Part shown: positions 16,555 through 24,536 of the stretch, in pieces
How the letters are laid out: every line of letters starts with the position of its first letter
Position numbering within the stretch: position 1 is the stretch's first letter
From: a bacterium
Lineage (GTDB): Bacteria; AUK180
Assembly (NCBI GenBank): GCA_023133295.1
Contig: JAGLWT010000106.1
Span: forward strand, 1-62,919
Direction of reading: 5' to 3'
DNA: 62,919 nucleotides
Made by a program: the position numbers and the translations under genes
Notes under the pieces: model-generated
What the model was told of the DNA's origin: nothing
Seen by the model: only the letters and a program-made list of their open reading frames with translations
Database searches by the model: none

Positions 16555-18252
16555 CTATTTATCTCGTCTTCTCGCGGGCCGGCCCTTAAAGCTCCTTTTA
16601 CCTTCGCGTTTTCCTTTGTAGCTTTTCTTGCCTTTGAAGTTCTTTCTGGAGTTGCCGCCGCCTGAAGGCTTATTCGCCTTTGTGATAAGCGGAAGTTTTC
16701 CCTTGGCTTTCTTCTTGAAGAGGGCAATGATCTCTTCGGCATCCTGATAAGGAAGTGTTACAAAAGAAAAATCTGTCATTACGGTAACATCGTCGATAAA
16801 ACGGTCCTTGATCTTTATTGAATTTTTGATGAATTCCACTACTTTTTTCGGTGTATAGCCATCCTTTTTTCCAAGTGAGACAAAAACTCTCGTCTTGCCT
16901 TCTCCTTCTATACCGCGGTCCTTTCTACCGGCCCTCATCTTAGTGTAATTACTTGCGTCGAGCTCATCCGAGTATGTCATTTTAATAATAGCCGCGATGA
17001 CATCTTCCGGATAATTCTCCTGAAGAAGCTGCTGTGCCATTTTCCTATACAGCTTGCCGGTTTCTTCCTTAACCGCCGCATCGATCTTTGTAATAATATT
17101 GTTTCTCTTAAGATCGATTATCTCTTCGACTTCAGGAAGCGTACCTTTTTGAATATCTGTCTTGGCCTCTCTCTTAATATAGGATAATTTCCTGTATTCA
17201 TCCGGGGTAATAAATGTTATGGCGGTTCCTGTCTTGCCGGCCCTGCCGGTCCTTCCTATCCTGTGAATATACGACAGGGGGTCCTGAGGAAGGGAATAAT
17301 TAATAACATGACTCAAGTCCTGTACATCCAGCCCTCTGGCCGCTACATCAGTTGCCACCAGGATCATGGTGCGTTTTTCTTTAAATTTATCCAGGATCCT
17401 TATCCGCATCTGCTGTGAAATATCTCCGTGCAGCCCATCGGCATTGTAGCCTCTGTCGATCAATCTATTCGCAAGCTCATCAACCGCCACCTTGGTCCTG
17501 CAGAAGATCAACCCGTAGAATTCATTCTCAAGGTCTATGATCCTGCAGAGCGCTTCCAGTTTATCCCTTTTATTCACCTCGAAATATATCTGCTCGGTAA
17601 GATCTGTTGTCAGCTGCTTGTTCTCAACTCTTATCAGTTTTGTCTCTCCCATATACTTCTTTGACAATTGTCTGATCCTGGCGGGCATTGTAGCGGAGAA
17701 CAGCGCAACTCTCTTGGTATCGTTCGTAGCTTCAATGATGGTCTCGATATCGTCTATAAATCCCATATTGAGCATTTCATCCGCTTCGTCCAGAACAAGA
17801 AATGATATCTTGCTGAGGTCCAATGTTTTTCTTCCGATATGATCCAGTATCCTGCCGGGCGTGCCGACTACTATCTCAACACCGCTCTTGAGTCTTCTGA
17901 GCTGTCCCGAAATGCTCTGTCCGCCGTATATGGGAAGTACCTTGAATCTGCGGCCGCCTCTAAGGGAGTATATCTCTTCCGCAACCTGTATCGCGAGTTC
18001 CCTTGTCGGTGTAAGAATGATCGCTTGAACATGAGTAACCCCCATATCAAGATTCTCAATGATGGGGAGCCCGAATGCGGCTGTTTTCCCTGTTCCTGTC
18101 ATCGCTTGGCCGATAACATCGACCTCATTTTTTAAAAGTATTGGTATTACTTCTTTTTGAATTGGTGTGGGTTCTTCGAACCCTTTTTTGTCAAGTGCCA
18201 TCAAGGACCTTTCGTCGAGTCCGAGGGCTTCAAATTGATTTAGATCTGTCAT
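16555..18252 (-). CDS. DEAD-box ATP-dependent RNA helicase (DeaD/CsdA-like)
   Basis: 565 residues. All helicase motifs are present: Q motif (FEEPTPIQKEVIP), motif I AMTGTGKT, Ia PTRELAIQ, II VLDEADEML, III SAT, IV IIFCRT-like GLIFCRTKVAVDEL, V ATDVAARGLD and VI HRIGRTGRAG. After the core, about residues 455-525 form a DbpA/CsdA-type RNA-binding domain (RVFVSLGKKDGYTPKKVVEFI), and the last 40 residues are a Lys/Arg/Gly-rich tail. It probably unwinds RNA in ribosome assembly or mRNA decay at low temperature. It is monocistronic, with mosaic repeats after the stop. Confidence 0.95.
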   Translation of the reverse strand: MTDLNQFEALGLDERSLMALDKKGFEEPTPIQKEVIPILLKNEVDVIGQAMTGTGKTAAFGLPIIENLDMGVTHVQAIILTPTRELAIQVAEEIYSLRGGRRFKVLPIYGGQSISGQLRRLKSGVEIVVGTPGRILDHIGRKTLDLSKISFLVLDEADEMLNMGFIDDIETIIEATNDTKRVALFSATMPARIRQLSKKYMGETKLIRVENKQLTTDLTEQIYFEVNKRDKLEALCRIIDLENEFYGLIFCRTKVAVDELANRLIDRGYNADGLHGDISQQMRIRILDKFKEKRTMILVATDVAARGLDVQDLSHVINYSLPQDPLSYIHRIGRTGRAGKTGTAITFITPDEYRKLSYIKREAKTDIQKGTLPEVEEIIDLKRNNIITKIDAAVKEETGKLYRKMAQQLLQENYPEDVIAAIIKMTYSDELDASNYTKMRAGRKDRGIEGEGKTRVFVSLGKKDGYTPKKVVEFIKNSIKIKDRFIDDVTVMTDFSFVTLPYQDAEEIIALFKKKAKGKLPLITKANKPSGGGNSRKNFKGKKSYKGKREGKRSFKGRPARRRDK

Positions 18253-18425
18253 ATTTATTTCCTGTTTACCGATTGAAATTCAATAGATAACACGATATTA
18301 TAGCATCTATTGAAGTAAAATGAAAGGATTTGAGGCTGAAATTCAACAATAGCATACACGCAATCGCGGTTTCGCACCTTTACATCAGAGGCAAATGTCT
18401 ACTTTGTCTACCACCGGCCCCAATG

Positions 18426-19338
18426 CTAAGGCGCAAAAAGGAATCCTATCCTGAATATCCATGACGCTTCTATCGTAAGGGATATCTGGTTTGAGGATGA
18501 ATAATCGGGTTCATGTATATATGTATTGCCCGGTCGGTAGCCGATTTCCATGGTTATCCCGGTAGGGCTGTCCCCCGAAGTGATGATAAGGCAAGCGCTT
18601 ATAATCATTCCGAAGTTGAAATTATTACCGAGCATCGAAAGTCCGCCTAGTGTACTGTTCCATAAATACCATGACAATGGAATGCTTAGATTTGAGTCAA
18701 TTTCAACGAACGATGAGCGCGGCGTACCCTTTGTGGTCCGTAAGCGAAAAGAGAGGAATGAATTGATCAAAGATGGCGTTCCCTTCGGGCTGAAGCTCTT
18801 TTTCCGTCTTCTGCGTTGCTTGTTGCTTACATACCGCAGTGGGTATGCGGTGCTCCTCGCGCCTTGAATACGGATTGAAAATAGCATCAGCCATTGTTAT
18901 GGTATTTATGGAACAGTACACTAACACAGATAGGGTCAAACGAACCGGTAGTCTGCTCAGTGAAAATGTAGGATATCTCGGAAAGAATCTTCCACCCAAG
19001 AAGATCTCAAAGCCAGATATGCTTGCAAGATTTTCTACTTGAAGCTCTGTAATGTCTATTCCCCGATAGCCCAGGTGCGTTTGAAATTGAAAATCCTGAT
19101 TATGCCTTGCCGACATCATCCAAATGGAGAAATTCATCTCCTTTGGATCGATCTGAGAATCCGCATCAGCCGTCAAGCCGACGCTCCGCTGCCCACCCGT
19201 TTCAAAGGTGATCCCTAAAAACGCATAAGGCTGCACATAGGGAACTTCTGTTATTTCAATTTCAATGGTCTCTGCGCAAAATCCGTTAAAAAGAAAACCC
19301 GCAATAAGTAAAAGGGAAATGCAAATCCACTTCTTCAT
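18426..19338 (-). pseudogene. Outer-membrane beta-barrel-like protein gene interrupted by a MITE
   Basis: The N-terminal part (from 19338, with GGAGGG upstream) encodes a signal peptide (WICISLLLIAGFLFNGFCAE) and amphipathic beta strands to ...RLPVRLTLSVL. The reading frame then enters the 272-bp element at 18650-18921 and stops at 18703. Removing the element and one copy of its TA duplication joins codon TTA (18922-18924) to GGC (18645-18647) in frame. This restores a protein of about 212 residues that continues LGGLSMLGNNFNFGM and ends at 18426 with IFRIGFLFAP. The repaired protein looks like a small porin-like barrel of unknown function. The gene is therefore broken by insertion, and recently enough that both halves still read through. 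Confidence 0.8.
18648..18923. mobile_element. 272-bp MITE with 31-bp terminal inverted repeats and TA target duplication
   Basis: The element spans 18650-18921. Its ends are 31-bp inverted repeats, starting GTGTACTGTTCCATAAATAC, that match at 30 of 31 positions. It is flanked on both sides by TA (18648-18649 and 18922-18923), as expected for Tc1/mariner/IS630-type transposition. The interior has no transposase frame and contains a small hairpin (CATACC...GGTATG). It is inserted in a beta-barrel gene whose frame is restored by precise removal. Confidence 0.85.
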
Positions 19339-19640
19339 CCAACCCTCCGATACTGTTATACTTTATTGTGCCAAAATCACAGGCGCTATTCAAGTGCAGA
19401 AGTAAGTGTAAAGTGTAAAGTGGGAAAATACAATTAGAGAAGAAGGTTGGAGGTTCTAGGTTGGTGCAGAGGCGGAGGAAACAATTGACAATGACACTTC
19501 GCAGAGCACAAGAGAGCAAAGCACAAGTGGGTAAGGGATAAGAAGGAAATAATCAGAAATATTCGTGGAGACAGGGATTGAGAATAACGCTAGCGTTTGA
19601 TTCTAACGAGGCGAAGAGTGTACAATTGCTTCACAATTTT

Positions 19641-19676
19641 CAACTCTCCGCTTGGAACTTTTACATCGGGACAGAC
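19641..19676 (+). repeat. 36-bp dispersed repeat, copy 1
   Basis: It differs from the copy at 62404-62439 at two of 36 positions (CTCCGC versus CTTTGC); the shared core includes TTGGAACTTTTACATCGGG. In both places a copy of the ~115-bp element follows downstream (14 bases here, 166 bases in the other). Confidence 0.75.
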
Positions 19677-19689
19677 GAACGCAGGCGGC

Positions 19690-19804
19690 GTACGACATGT
19701 CCCATATCTTGTTTGGGGTGCGGCGTGATATGATTGGAACAGGAGAATTAAAGTGTTGAACGAAATATTTATTTTCCGGTTACGGGTGTGAATATTGTCT
19801 TCAT
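19690..19804 (+). repeat. Dispersed ~115-bp element, copy C
   Basis: It keeps the end blocks GTACGACATGTCCCATATCTT and ACGAAATATTTATTTTCCGG plus TTACGGGTGTG, but the internal TCCGGCGTTCTAT block has decayed to GCGGCGTGATAT. It is the most diverged of the four copies. Confidence 0.65.
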
Positions 19805-19909
19805 TTACACCTCACACACCACACTTCACACTTCTTAATGCCTCGTACCTCGTTCACTCGTGAACGACGGTCATCGTATTTTGAATCAGAACACTATGAA
19901 ATAAATATT

Positions 19910-19938
19910 TTGACATTCAATCAAAATTATCTTAGAAT
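19910..19938 (+). promoter_or_regulatory. Promoter of the lipid kinase gene
   Basis: TTGACA (19910-19915), 17-base spacer, TAGAAT (19933-19938). It lies 24 bases before the TTG start codon, with GGGGAG between. Confidence 0.75.
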
Positions 19939-19962
19939 AACAATAAAGGGGAGATTTAACAA

Positions 19963-20868
19963 TTGAATAAGCGATCCGGGCTTCCAAGATCCTGGAGATT
20001 TATCATTAATCCGCATGCGGGAAGAATTAAAAAACCCGCCAAACTTAAGAAATTCATAGATCTGATACACGAACATTTTGAAGATGTCCTGGACCGTATC
20101 GAGATAACTAATGGACCTCAACACGCCACGGAACTTACCAAAGAAGCGATCAAGGACGGGATAAAAACCATTGTGTCAGTAGGGGGAGACGGAACGCATA
20201 ATGAAGTTATTCACGGTATGACAGGAGTTCATGTGGATCTGGGGCTGATCCCGGCGGGTTCCGGTAATGATTTCGTTCTGGGATTGAAGCTTGAGAAGAA
20301 TCCGTTCAAGTGCCTGAAGAAAATGAGGAACTATGTGGCACGGCCGATCGATATCGGAAAGGTAAATGATTTCAGTTTTTTGAATGTTATGGGGTGCGGA
20401 ATCGACGCGGATGTGATCCGACTTCTTGAGGGGAAACATGGCTATGCCTCGGGATTCTATCACGCACTCAAGTATCATGAATATAAAGACCTGATCCTAT
20501 CAGTCGACGGACAGAGGCACAAATACGAGCAGATCAGTATAATTGCCGTTGCCAACGGCAGGTTTTTCGGCAATGGAATGATGATCTCACCCGATTCAGT
20601 GCTTGATGACGGATTGTTGAATGTCATAGTGATACACGGTATGTCGAAATTCAAGTTATTTTCTCTATTTCCGCTTCTCTATATCGGCCAGCACATGAAG
20701 ATAAAAAAACATGTCAAGCAGTATAAGGGAAAGAATATTTCGATCCTCAGCGATAAATTCACAGATTTCCAGCGTGACGGAGAGCTCTTCTGCGCCAAGA
20801 GGCTGGATATTTCCATTATTCCGCATTATTTAAGCATCCTTGCTCCGGAAATTGCATCAGATAAATAA
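19963..20868 (+). CDS. Diacylglycerol kinase-family lipid kinase (YegS/DgkB-like)
   Basis: 301 residues. It shows the DAGK catalytic domain: INPHAG near the N-terminus, the nucleotide loop SVGGDGTHNEV (about 68-78), LIPAGSGNDF (about 92-101) and the later VANGRFFGNGMMISPDSVLDDGLLNV segment of this family. It phosphorylates a lipid such as diacylglycerol or a sphingoid base at the membrane surface; the exact substrate cannot be read from sequence. The start is a TTG, with GGGGAG about 8 bases upstream; the family N-terminus (about 10 residues before the INPHAG strand) supports it. It is a single gene with its own promoter. Confidence 0.92.
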   Translation: MNKRSGLPRSWRFIINPHAGRIKKPAKLKKFIDLIHEHFEDVLDRIEITNGPQHATELTKEAIKDGIKTIVSVGGDGTHNEVIHGMTGVHVDLGLIPAGSGNDFVLGLKLEKNPFKCLKKMRNYVARPIDIGKVNDFSFLNVMGCGIDADVIRLLEGKHGYASGFYHALKYHEYKDLILSVDGQRHKYEQISIIAVANGRFFGNGMMISPDSVLDDGLLNVIVIHGMSKFKLFSLFPLLYIGQHMKIKKHVKQYKGKNISILSDKFTDFQRDGELFCAKRLDISIIPHYLSILAPEIASDK

Positions 20869-20901
20869 TTTCAGTGTAGCAAGTATTACTCCGCATTTTT
20901 A

Positions 20902-20930
20902 TTGACAAACCGATCATTATAAGGTATAGT
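20902..20930 (+). promoter_or_regulatory. Promoter upstream of the nitronate monooxygenase-like gene
   Basis: TTGACA (20902-20907), 17-base spacer, TATAGT (20925-20930). It gives a leader of about 100 bases, which contains a short frame of eight codons (21006-21032) just before the gene's own ribosome site. Confidence 0.75.
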
Positions 20931-21037
20931 CAATCCTGTTGAACTATTTTTGAAAGAAGTGTTGAAACAAGGAACGCAGTGATCGGAAATATTGTAATAC
21001 ATTCAATGAAAATGTTCAAAGAAAAGGATTAATAATT

Positions 21038-22141
21038 ATGTGCGCATTTGAGCTACCAAAGTTAAAGATCGGGAATCTTGTTTCACGCTTACCTATTATT
21101 CAAGGCGGTATGGGCCTTGGCATCTCAATGGCAAATCTCGCTTCCGCCGTAGCCAACACAGGCGCGGTAGGAGTATTATCTTCCGTGGGCATGAATATGG
21201 ATTGGGATGACCCTTTTAGCAACAAAGGGCGTGACCCGCAACTTATGAGAGATGAGATCAGAAAAGCCAAGGGCAATTCCAACGGCATTATCGGGATCAA
21301 CATCATGCGGGCCCTTACCGATTTCACAGAACACCTTCGTATTTCGGTTGAAGAAAAGGTCGATATGATATTAGTGGGAGCAGGCCTGTTTCTTGACATT
21401 CCCGAAAACATTCTTTCCGCAAGATCGGAAAAAGGCCCCATAACATTTTTGCCGATCGTATCATCCCCGAAAGCGGCATCTGTCATACTCCGATACTGGG
21501 CAAAGAAATATAACCGGCTGCCTGACGGATTGGTCATCGAAGGGCCTTTGGCGGGCGGACATCTCGGTTTTAAAAGAGAGGATCTGGAAAAACCGGAAAA
21601 CAAACTTGAAGTACTTCTTGAAAAAATACTTCCGATAGTGAAGAACTATGGAGAACAACTTAAACAGAAGATCGCTGTGATCGTGGCAGGTGGAATTTTC
21701 TCAGGTGAGGATATTTTCAAATTTATCAAAGCCGGTGCGGACGGGGTTCAAATGGGAAGCAGATTCGTTACGACCGACGAATGCGATGCATCACCCGAAT
21801 TCAAAAAAGCCTATGTCAATTGCAAAGAAGAAGATCTCACTATAATTGACAGCCCTGTGGGCCTTCCCGGCAGAGCAATAAAAAATCAATTTCTTGATGA
21901 TGTTGAACACGGGCGGAACTCACCGGTAACCTGTCCGGTGAAATGCCTTGAGACATGCAACTTCAAAGAAGTACCCTATTGCATTGCTAAGGCATTACAT
22001 AATGCGAAAAAGGGTATTTTCAAGGACGGTTTCGCATTTGCCGGCGCAAATGCATTCAGGATAAATAAGATTATTCCCGTAAAGGAATTGATCGATTCCC
22101 TCGTGAATGAATATAAAAAGGCGGCTGGGCAGACTCTATAA
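21038..22141 (+). CDS. Nitronate monooxygenase / 2-nitropropane dioxygenase family flavoprotein
   Basis: 367 residues, a TIM-barrel FMN enzyme. Family marks are PIIQGGMGLGISMANLASAVANTGAVG at the N-terminus, DGLVIEGPLAGGHLG with the GGH catalytic motif (about 165-178), VAGGIFSGEDIFKFIKAGADGVQMGSRF (phosphate-binding loop) and TTDECDAS. FabK, nitronate monooxygenase and related dehydrogenases share this fold, so the substrate is open. Towards the C-terminus there is a cysteine cluster (CPVKCLETC, then YC about 10 residues on) that simple nitronate monooxygenases lack and that could bind a metal or an Fe-S cluster. Monocistronic; mosaic repeat follows the stop. Confidence 0.88.
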   Translation: MCAFELPKLKIGNLVSRLPIIQGGMGLGISMANLASAVANTGAVGVLSSVGMNMDWDDPFSNKGRDPQLMRDEIRKAKGNSNGIIGINIMRALTDFTEHLRISVEEKVDMILVGAGLFLDIPENILSARSEKGPITFLPIVSSPKAASVILRYWAKKYNRLPDGLVIEGPLAGGHLGFKREDLEKPENKLEVLLEKILPIVKNYGEQLKQKIAVIVAGGIFSGEDIFKFIKAGADGVQMGSRFVTTDECDASPEFKKAYVNCKEEDLTIIDSPVGLPGRAIKNQFLDDVEHGRNSPVTCPVKCLETCNFKEVPYCIAKALHNAKKGIFKDGFAFAGANAFRINKIIPVKELIDSLVNEYKKAAGQTL

Positions 22142-22306
22142 TCAACGTGTCGTAGGGAGAGTTCACAAGTTCGCAAGTTCAATGTTCACAGGTTGAGAGA
22201 GATTTTTTGAGATGAAAATTTCTTTGTATTCTATCTCCTAATTGTCAATTGTCCATTTTCAATTGTTAATTGTTTGTAAGTCGTACTTCATTCGCTGCGC
22301 GAACGA
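22142..22306. repeat. Mosaic intergenic repeat between convergent genes
   Basis: It contains GTTCACAAGTTCGCAAGTTC words, TGTCAATTGTCCATTTTCAATTG words (22243-22270) and a degenerate TTCGCTGCGCGAACGA hairpin (22289-22304) next to the EVE gene stop. Confidence 0.6.
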
Positions 22307-23416
22307 TCACTCATCCATCTCGCAACTATCCGCAATAAAGTCAAGGAATCCTTCGTACTTGATCATAGAGATCTTTTTGCCGAGCGTTTTTATCTCATTC
22401 TGCAGTTTTGAATAAGAAATAAATCTACAGGCCTTCTTGAGCGGTATCTTGAGTTTGGAAAATGTGGGCCGATTTATCTCACAAAGAACGCTGTCATAGC
22501 TTTCACCGGGAGCGACTATAAATAAATTGATATCTATATTCGGCCGCATGCTGATCAGATCGGACATCCTCAGCAGGCCGGAGTAGATCATGGAAGTATT
22601 CTCTACTTCAAATGCCGCTACGATCGAATCACCTTTCAGCCATAGAACATCAATGAGCTCGATCGCCCTGTTTGTAACTTCATCGAAATTGATCGGCAAT
22701 TCATCGAGCATATTTAGTACGGAGCTCAATGCTTTTCCCTTAAATGATTTGTTCCGATCTTCTAAAGGGACCCATACCTTCAGACCGAGTTTTGCTCCCA
22801 GATTTATAAGCAATATTTGCATTTCTTCGTGAAATATATTATTGCTCTTCTTCGGGGTCTTAACGGTCTTTTTTTTCGGAACGGCCTCCGCGGTCGGAAG
22901 AGTATAACTGTCCTTCTTTGAATCATATTGCTTCGTGCTTTTCTTGTATTGCTCTTTGTCGTATTTTCGTTTTATCGGCTTTTCAAAGGCGCTTTTAACA
23001 GCCAGCAACATCTTTTTCCCATCGACATCATTGAATTGGCTGGGAGATCCCCTGAAATAAGCGGTCCATCCATTGAGCGTGGACAAATGTCTGAAGATAG
23101 TTAATTCATCTTTCAAGGTTTCTATCGGAACAGCGGTCTCCGGCATGAGCTTGTAAATAAGTTTTACTTTAAATCTGACCGGGAATACTGAATCCGACCA
23201 GATCGGCGTTTCATCAATATACATCTTTGAAAGGACTTCCACAATTCCGATCATTCGTGAAATGCCGGAGATATAGCAGAGCAAATGATCGCCGGGCCTG
23301 ATGCGTTTCGCATAATTTCTTCTGGGCAATCTAAAGCCGGCAACATTAGCGCCATTTCTCAGGAATTCCTCCCAAGTTTTACCAGTAAATACATCCAACC
23401 AATAATTTCTTAACAT
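22307..23416 (-). CDS. EVE-domain protein fused to a PD-(D/E)XK-like nuclease domain
   Basis: 369 residues. The first ~150 residues form an EVE/PUA-like domain (NYWLDVFTGKTWEEFL, IRPGDHLLCYISG, RMIGIVEVLSK, FPVRFKVKLIY), a fold that reads modified bases in DNA or RNA. A Lys-rich linker (about 150-200) follows. The C-terminal domain (about 205-330) has HEEMQILLINLGAKLG, VWVPLEDRNKSF, ELIDVLWLKGDSIVAAFEVENT and SGLLRMSDL; the D...ExE arrangement in IDVLW/FEVE fits a restriction-endonuclease fold. Together this suggests a modification-dependent restriction enzyme, but activity is unproved. Start 23416 is preferred (GGTGGT 5 bases upstream) over ATG 23443. It has no partner methylase beside it. 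Confidence 0.8.
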   Translation of the reverse strand: MLRNYWLDVFTGKTWEEFLRNGANVAGFRLPRRNYAKRIRPGDHLLCYISGISRMIGIVEVLSKMYIDETPIWSDSVFPVRFKVKLIYKLMPETAVPIETLKDELTIFRHLSTLNGWTAYFRGSPSQFNDVDGKKMLLAVKSAFEKPIKRKYDKEQYKKSTKQYDSKKDSYTLPTAEAVPKKKTVKTPKKSNNIFHEEMQILLINLGAKLGLKVWVPLEDRNKSFKGKALSSVLNMLDELPINFDEVTNRAIELIDVLWLKGDSIVAAFEVENTSMIYSGLLRMSDLISMRPNIDINLFIVAPGESYDSVLCEINRPTFSKLKIPLKKACRFISYSKLQNEIKTLGKKISMIKYEGFLDFIADSCEMDE

Positions 23417-23443
23417 AATACCACCATGGGAATTATACTTCAT

Positions 23444-24003
23444 TCAATATAAATTTACAAATACAAAAGAAGTGAACAATGAAGAAATGAACAATGAACA
23501 ACGAACAATTATAAAATAAAATCGGTGCCTATTTGTCATTCCCGCGAGAGCGGGAATCCATCACCCTTCTTCTCTCCACCTTTTAACCTTTGAACAATTT
23601 TATCTACGCTACAATTTCCACACATCTTCGAATCTTATCCCATCTCTATTTTGTCATTCCCTACCCCGTTCTGAATCCGTCTTTCTCTACCTCCAAACTT
23701 ATCATCCTATCACCCTTCACATGTGATGTATGACGTGTAGCGTTTCACGTGAAGAAATCAGATTTCAATTTCTCTTATTCCCATCTTTCTTTCTTTCTTT
23801 ACTATTCATTATTCACTCTTCACTCCTCTTCATTCCCCAATTGTCAACTGTCAATTGTCCATTGTCAATTCTATTCCACCTCGTACTATATTTTTGGCTT
23901 CTCGCTTCGCTTATGGTATAATTCTGTCATCGGAGGAATCCGGGAAGTAAAGGAACAAGAGAAAATCCTAATTTCCCGAACGACCTCCCGCAAAGGAGTA
24001 ATT
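23444..24003. other. 560-bp divergent intergenic region with mosaic repeats
   Basis: It contains GAACAATGAAGAAATGAACAA words (23472-23510), a perfect hairpin of the TGTCAT...ATCCA class (23535-23561), CTTCACATGTGATGTATGACGTG words, ATTATTCACTCTTCACTCC words, and TGTCAACTGTCAATTGTCC words (23842-23872). The promoter of the gene at 24004 must lie near the right end, where GGAGG sequences also occur. No credible gene is seen, although an open frame extends upstream of 24004 through repeat words. Confidence 0.65.
23538..23557. repeat. Palindromic hairpin of dRS3-like type
   Basis: ATTCCCGC and GCGGGAAT form a perfect 8-bp stem around a GAGA loop, and TGTC lies before and CCA after it. The ATTCCC-8-GGGAAT pattern is that of dRS3 elements described in Neisseria. 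A close relative lies at 55816-55836. Confidence 0.75.
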
Positions 24004-24528
24004 ATGCTGAAGCTCATATTGAAATTTTTCAAAGTGTTGAATTCGAATACATCCCCTTCCGCGCTAGCATTGGGGTTTTCCTTGGGATTACTGATGGGCC
24101 AATACCCGGCAGGCACGATCCAATGGCTCGCCCTCTTACTTCTGATCCTTTTTGTGTTCAAGATAAATCTGCCGGCTTATACATCGTTTTTGATCTTATT
24201 CGTTTTTATTCCGCCTTTCCTCCATCCTCTGGCTGATAAGGTGGGCACGGCTCTTCTATCGGGCGCAGGCCTTCAAGAGCTATGGACAACGCTCTACAAC
24301 GATCCGGTATGGTATATGACAAAATTTTATAATAGCGTAGTTCTCGGCTTTACCGTGATCTTCATACCGGGTTTATTGATATTTTATTTTCTCTTCAAAT
24401 GGCTGGTGAAGCTTTATAGGGAAAAACTCCAGCCCAAGATAATTGATAGCAAATTCTACAAAGCGTTCATGAAGCTCTCCATCATATCCAAGATAGCAAA
24501 GCTTGGGTCGAATATCGAAGTACAGTAG
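24004..24528 (+). CDS. TIGR03546/DUF2062-like membrane protein
   Basis: 174 residues from the ATG at 24004, which has AAGGAG 6 bases upstream. It starts MLKLILKFFKVLNSNTSPSALALGFSLGLLMG, the signature of TIGR03546-type proteins, with three to four membrane spans (to about residue 140) including a typical DUF2062 loop with HPLADKVG and a final span (VIFIPGLLIFYFLFKWL), then a short basic tail. The function is unknown. It is followed by the TIGR03545-like gene after only 8 bases. In several lineages these two families occur as neighbours, so they may act together. The longer frame back to 23749 consists of intergenic repeat and is not coding. Confidence 0.78.
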   Translation: MLKLILKFFKVLNSNTSPSALALGFSLGLLMGQYPAGTIQWLALLLLILFVFKINLPAYTSFLILFVFIPPFLHPLADKVGTALLSGAGLQELWTTLYNDPVWYMTKFYNSVVLGFTVIFIPGLLIFYFLFKWLVKLYREKLQPKIIDSKFYKAFMKLSIISKIAKLGSNIEVQ

Positions 24529-24536
24529 AGGTGGAT

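Larger units (their letters stand above)
19339..19962. other. 624-bp divergent intergenic region with mosaic repeats
   Basis: In order it contains AGTGTAAAGTG words, GGTTGGAGG words (19444-19464), a CTTCGCAGAGCACAAG...CACAAGTGG block (19499-19530), a degenerate stem around CAACTCTCCGC (19641-19651) that opens a 36-bp repeat (19641-19676), element copy C (19690-19804), CACACTTCACACTT words, and a promoter for the lipid kinase gene at 19910-19938. It separates the broken barrel gene (minus) from the kinase (plus). Confidence 0.65.

Noticed and set aside
21006..21032. Eight-codon leader peptide before the nitronate monooxygenase-like gene
   Set aside because: It has no ribosome site and no amino-acid bias that would suggest attenuation; chance is likely.
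23460..23880. CRISPR-like array
   Set aside because: Repeat words are 7-10 bases, degenerate and contiguous; there are no unique spacers of constant length.
23749..24003. Long N-terminal extension of the TIGR03546-like gene
   Set aside because: The upstream frame passes through mosaic repeat words; AAGGAG and the family N-terminus put the start at 24004.
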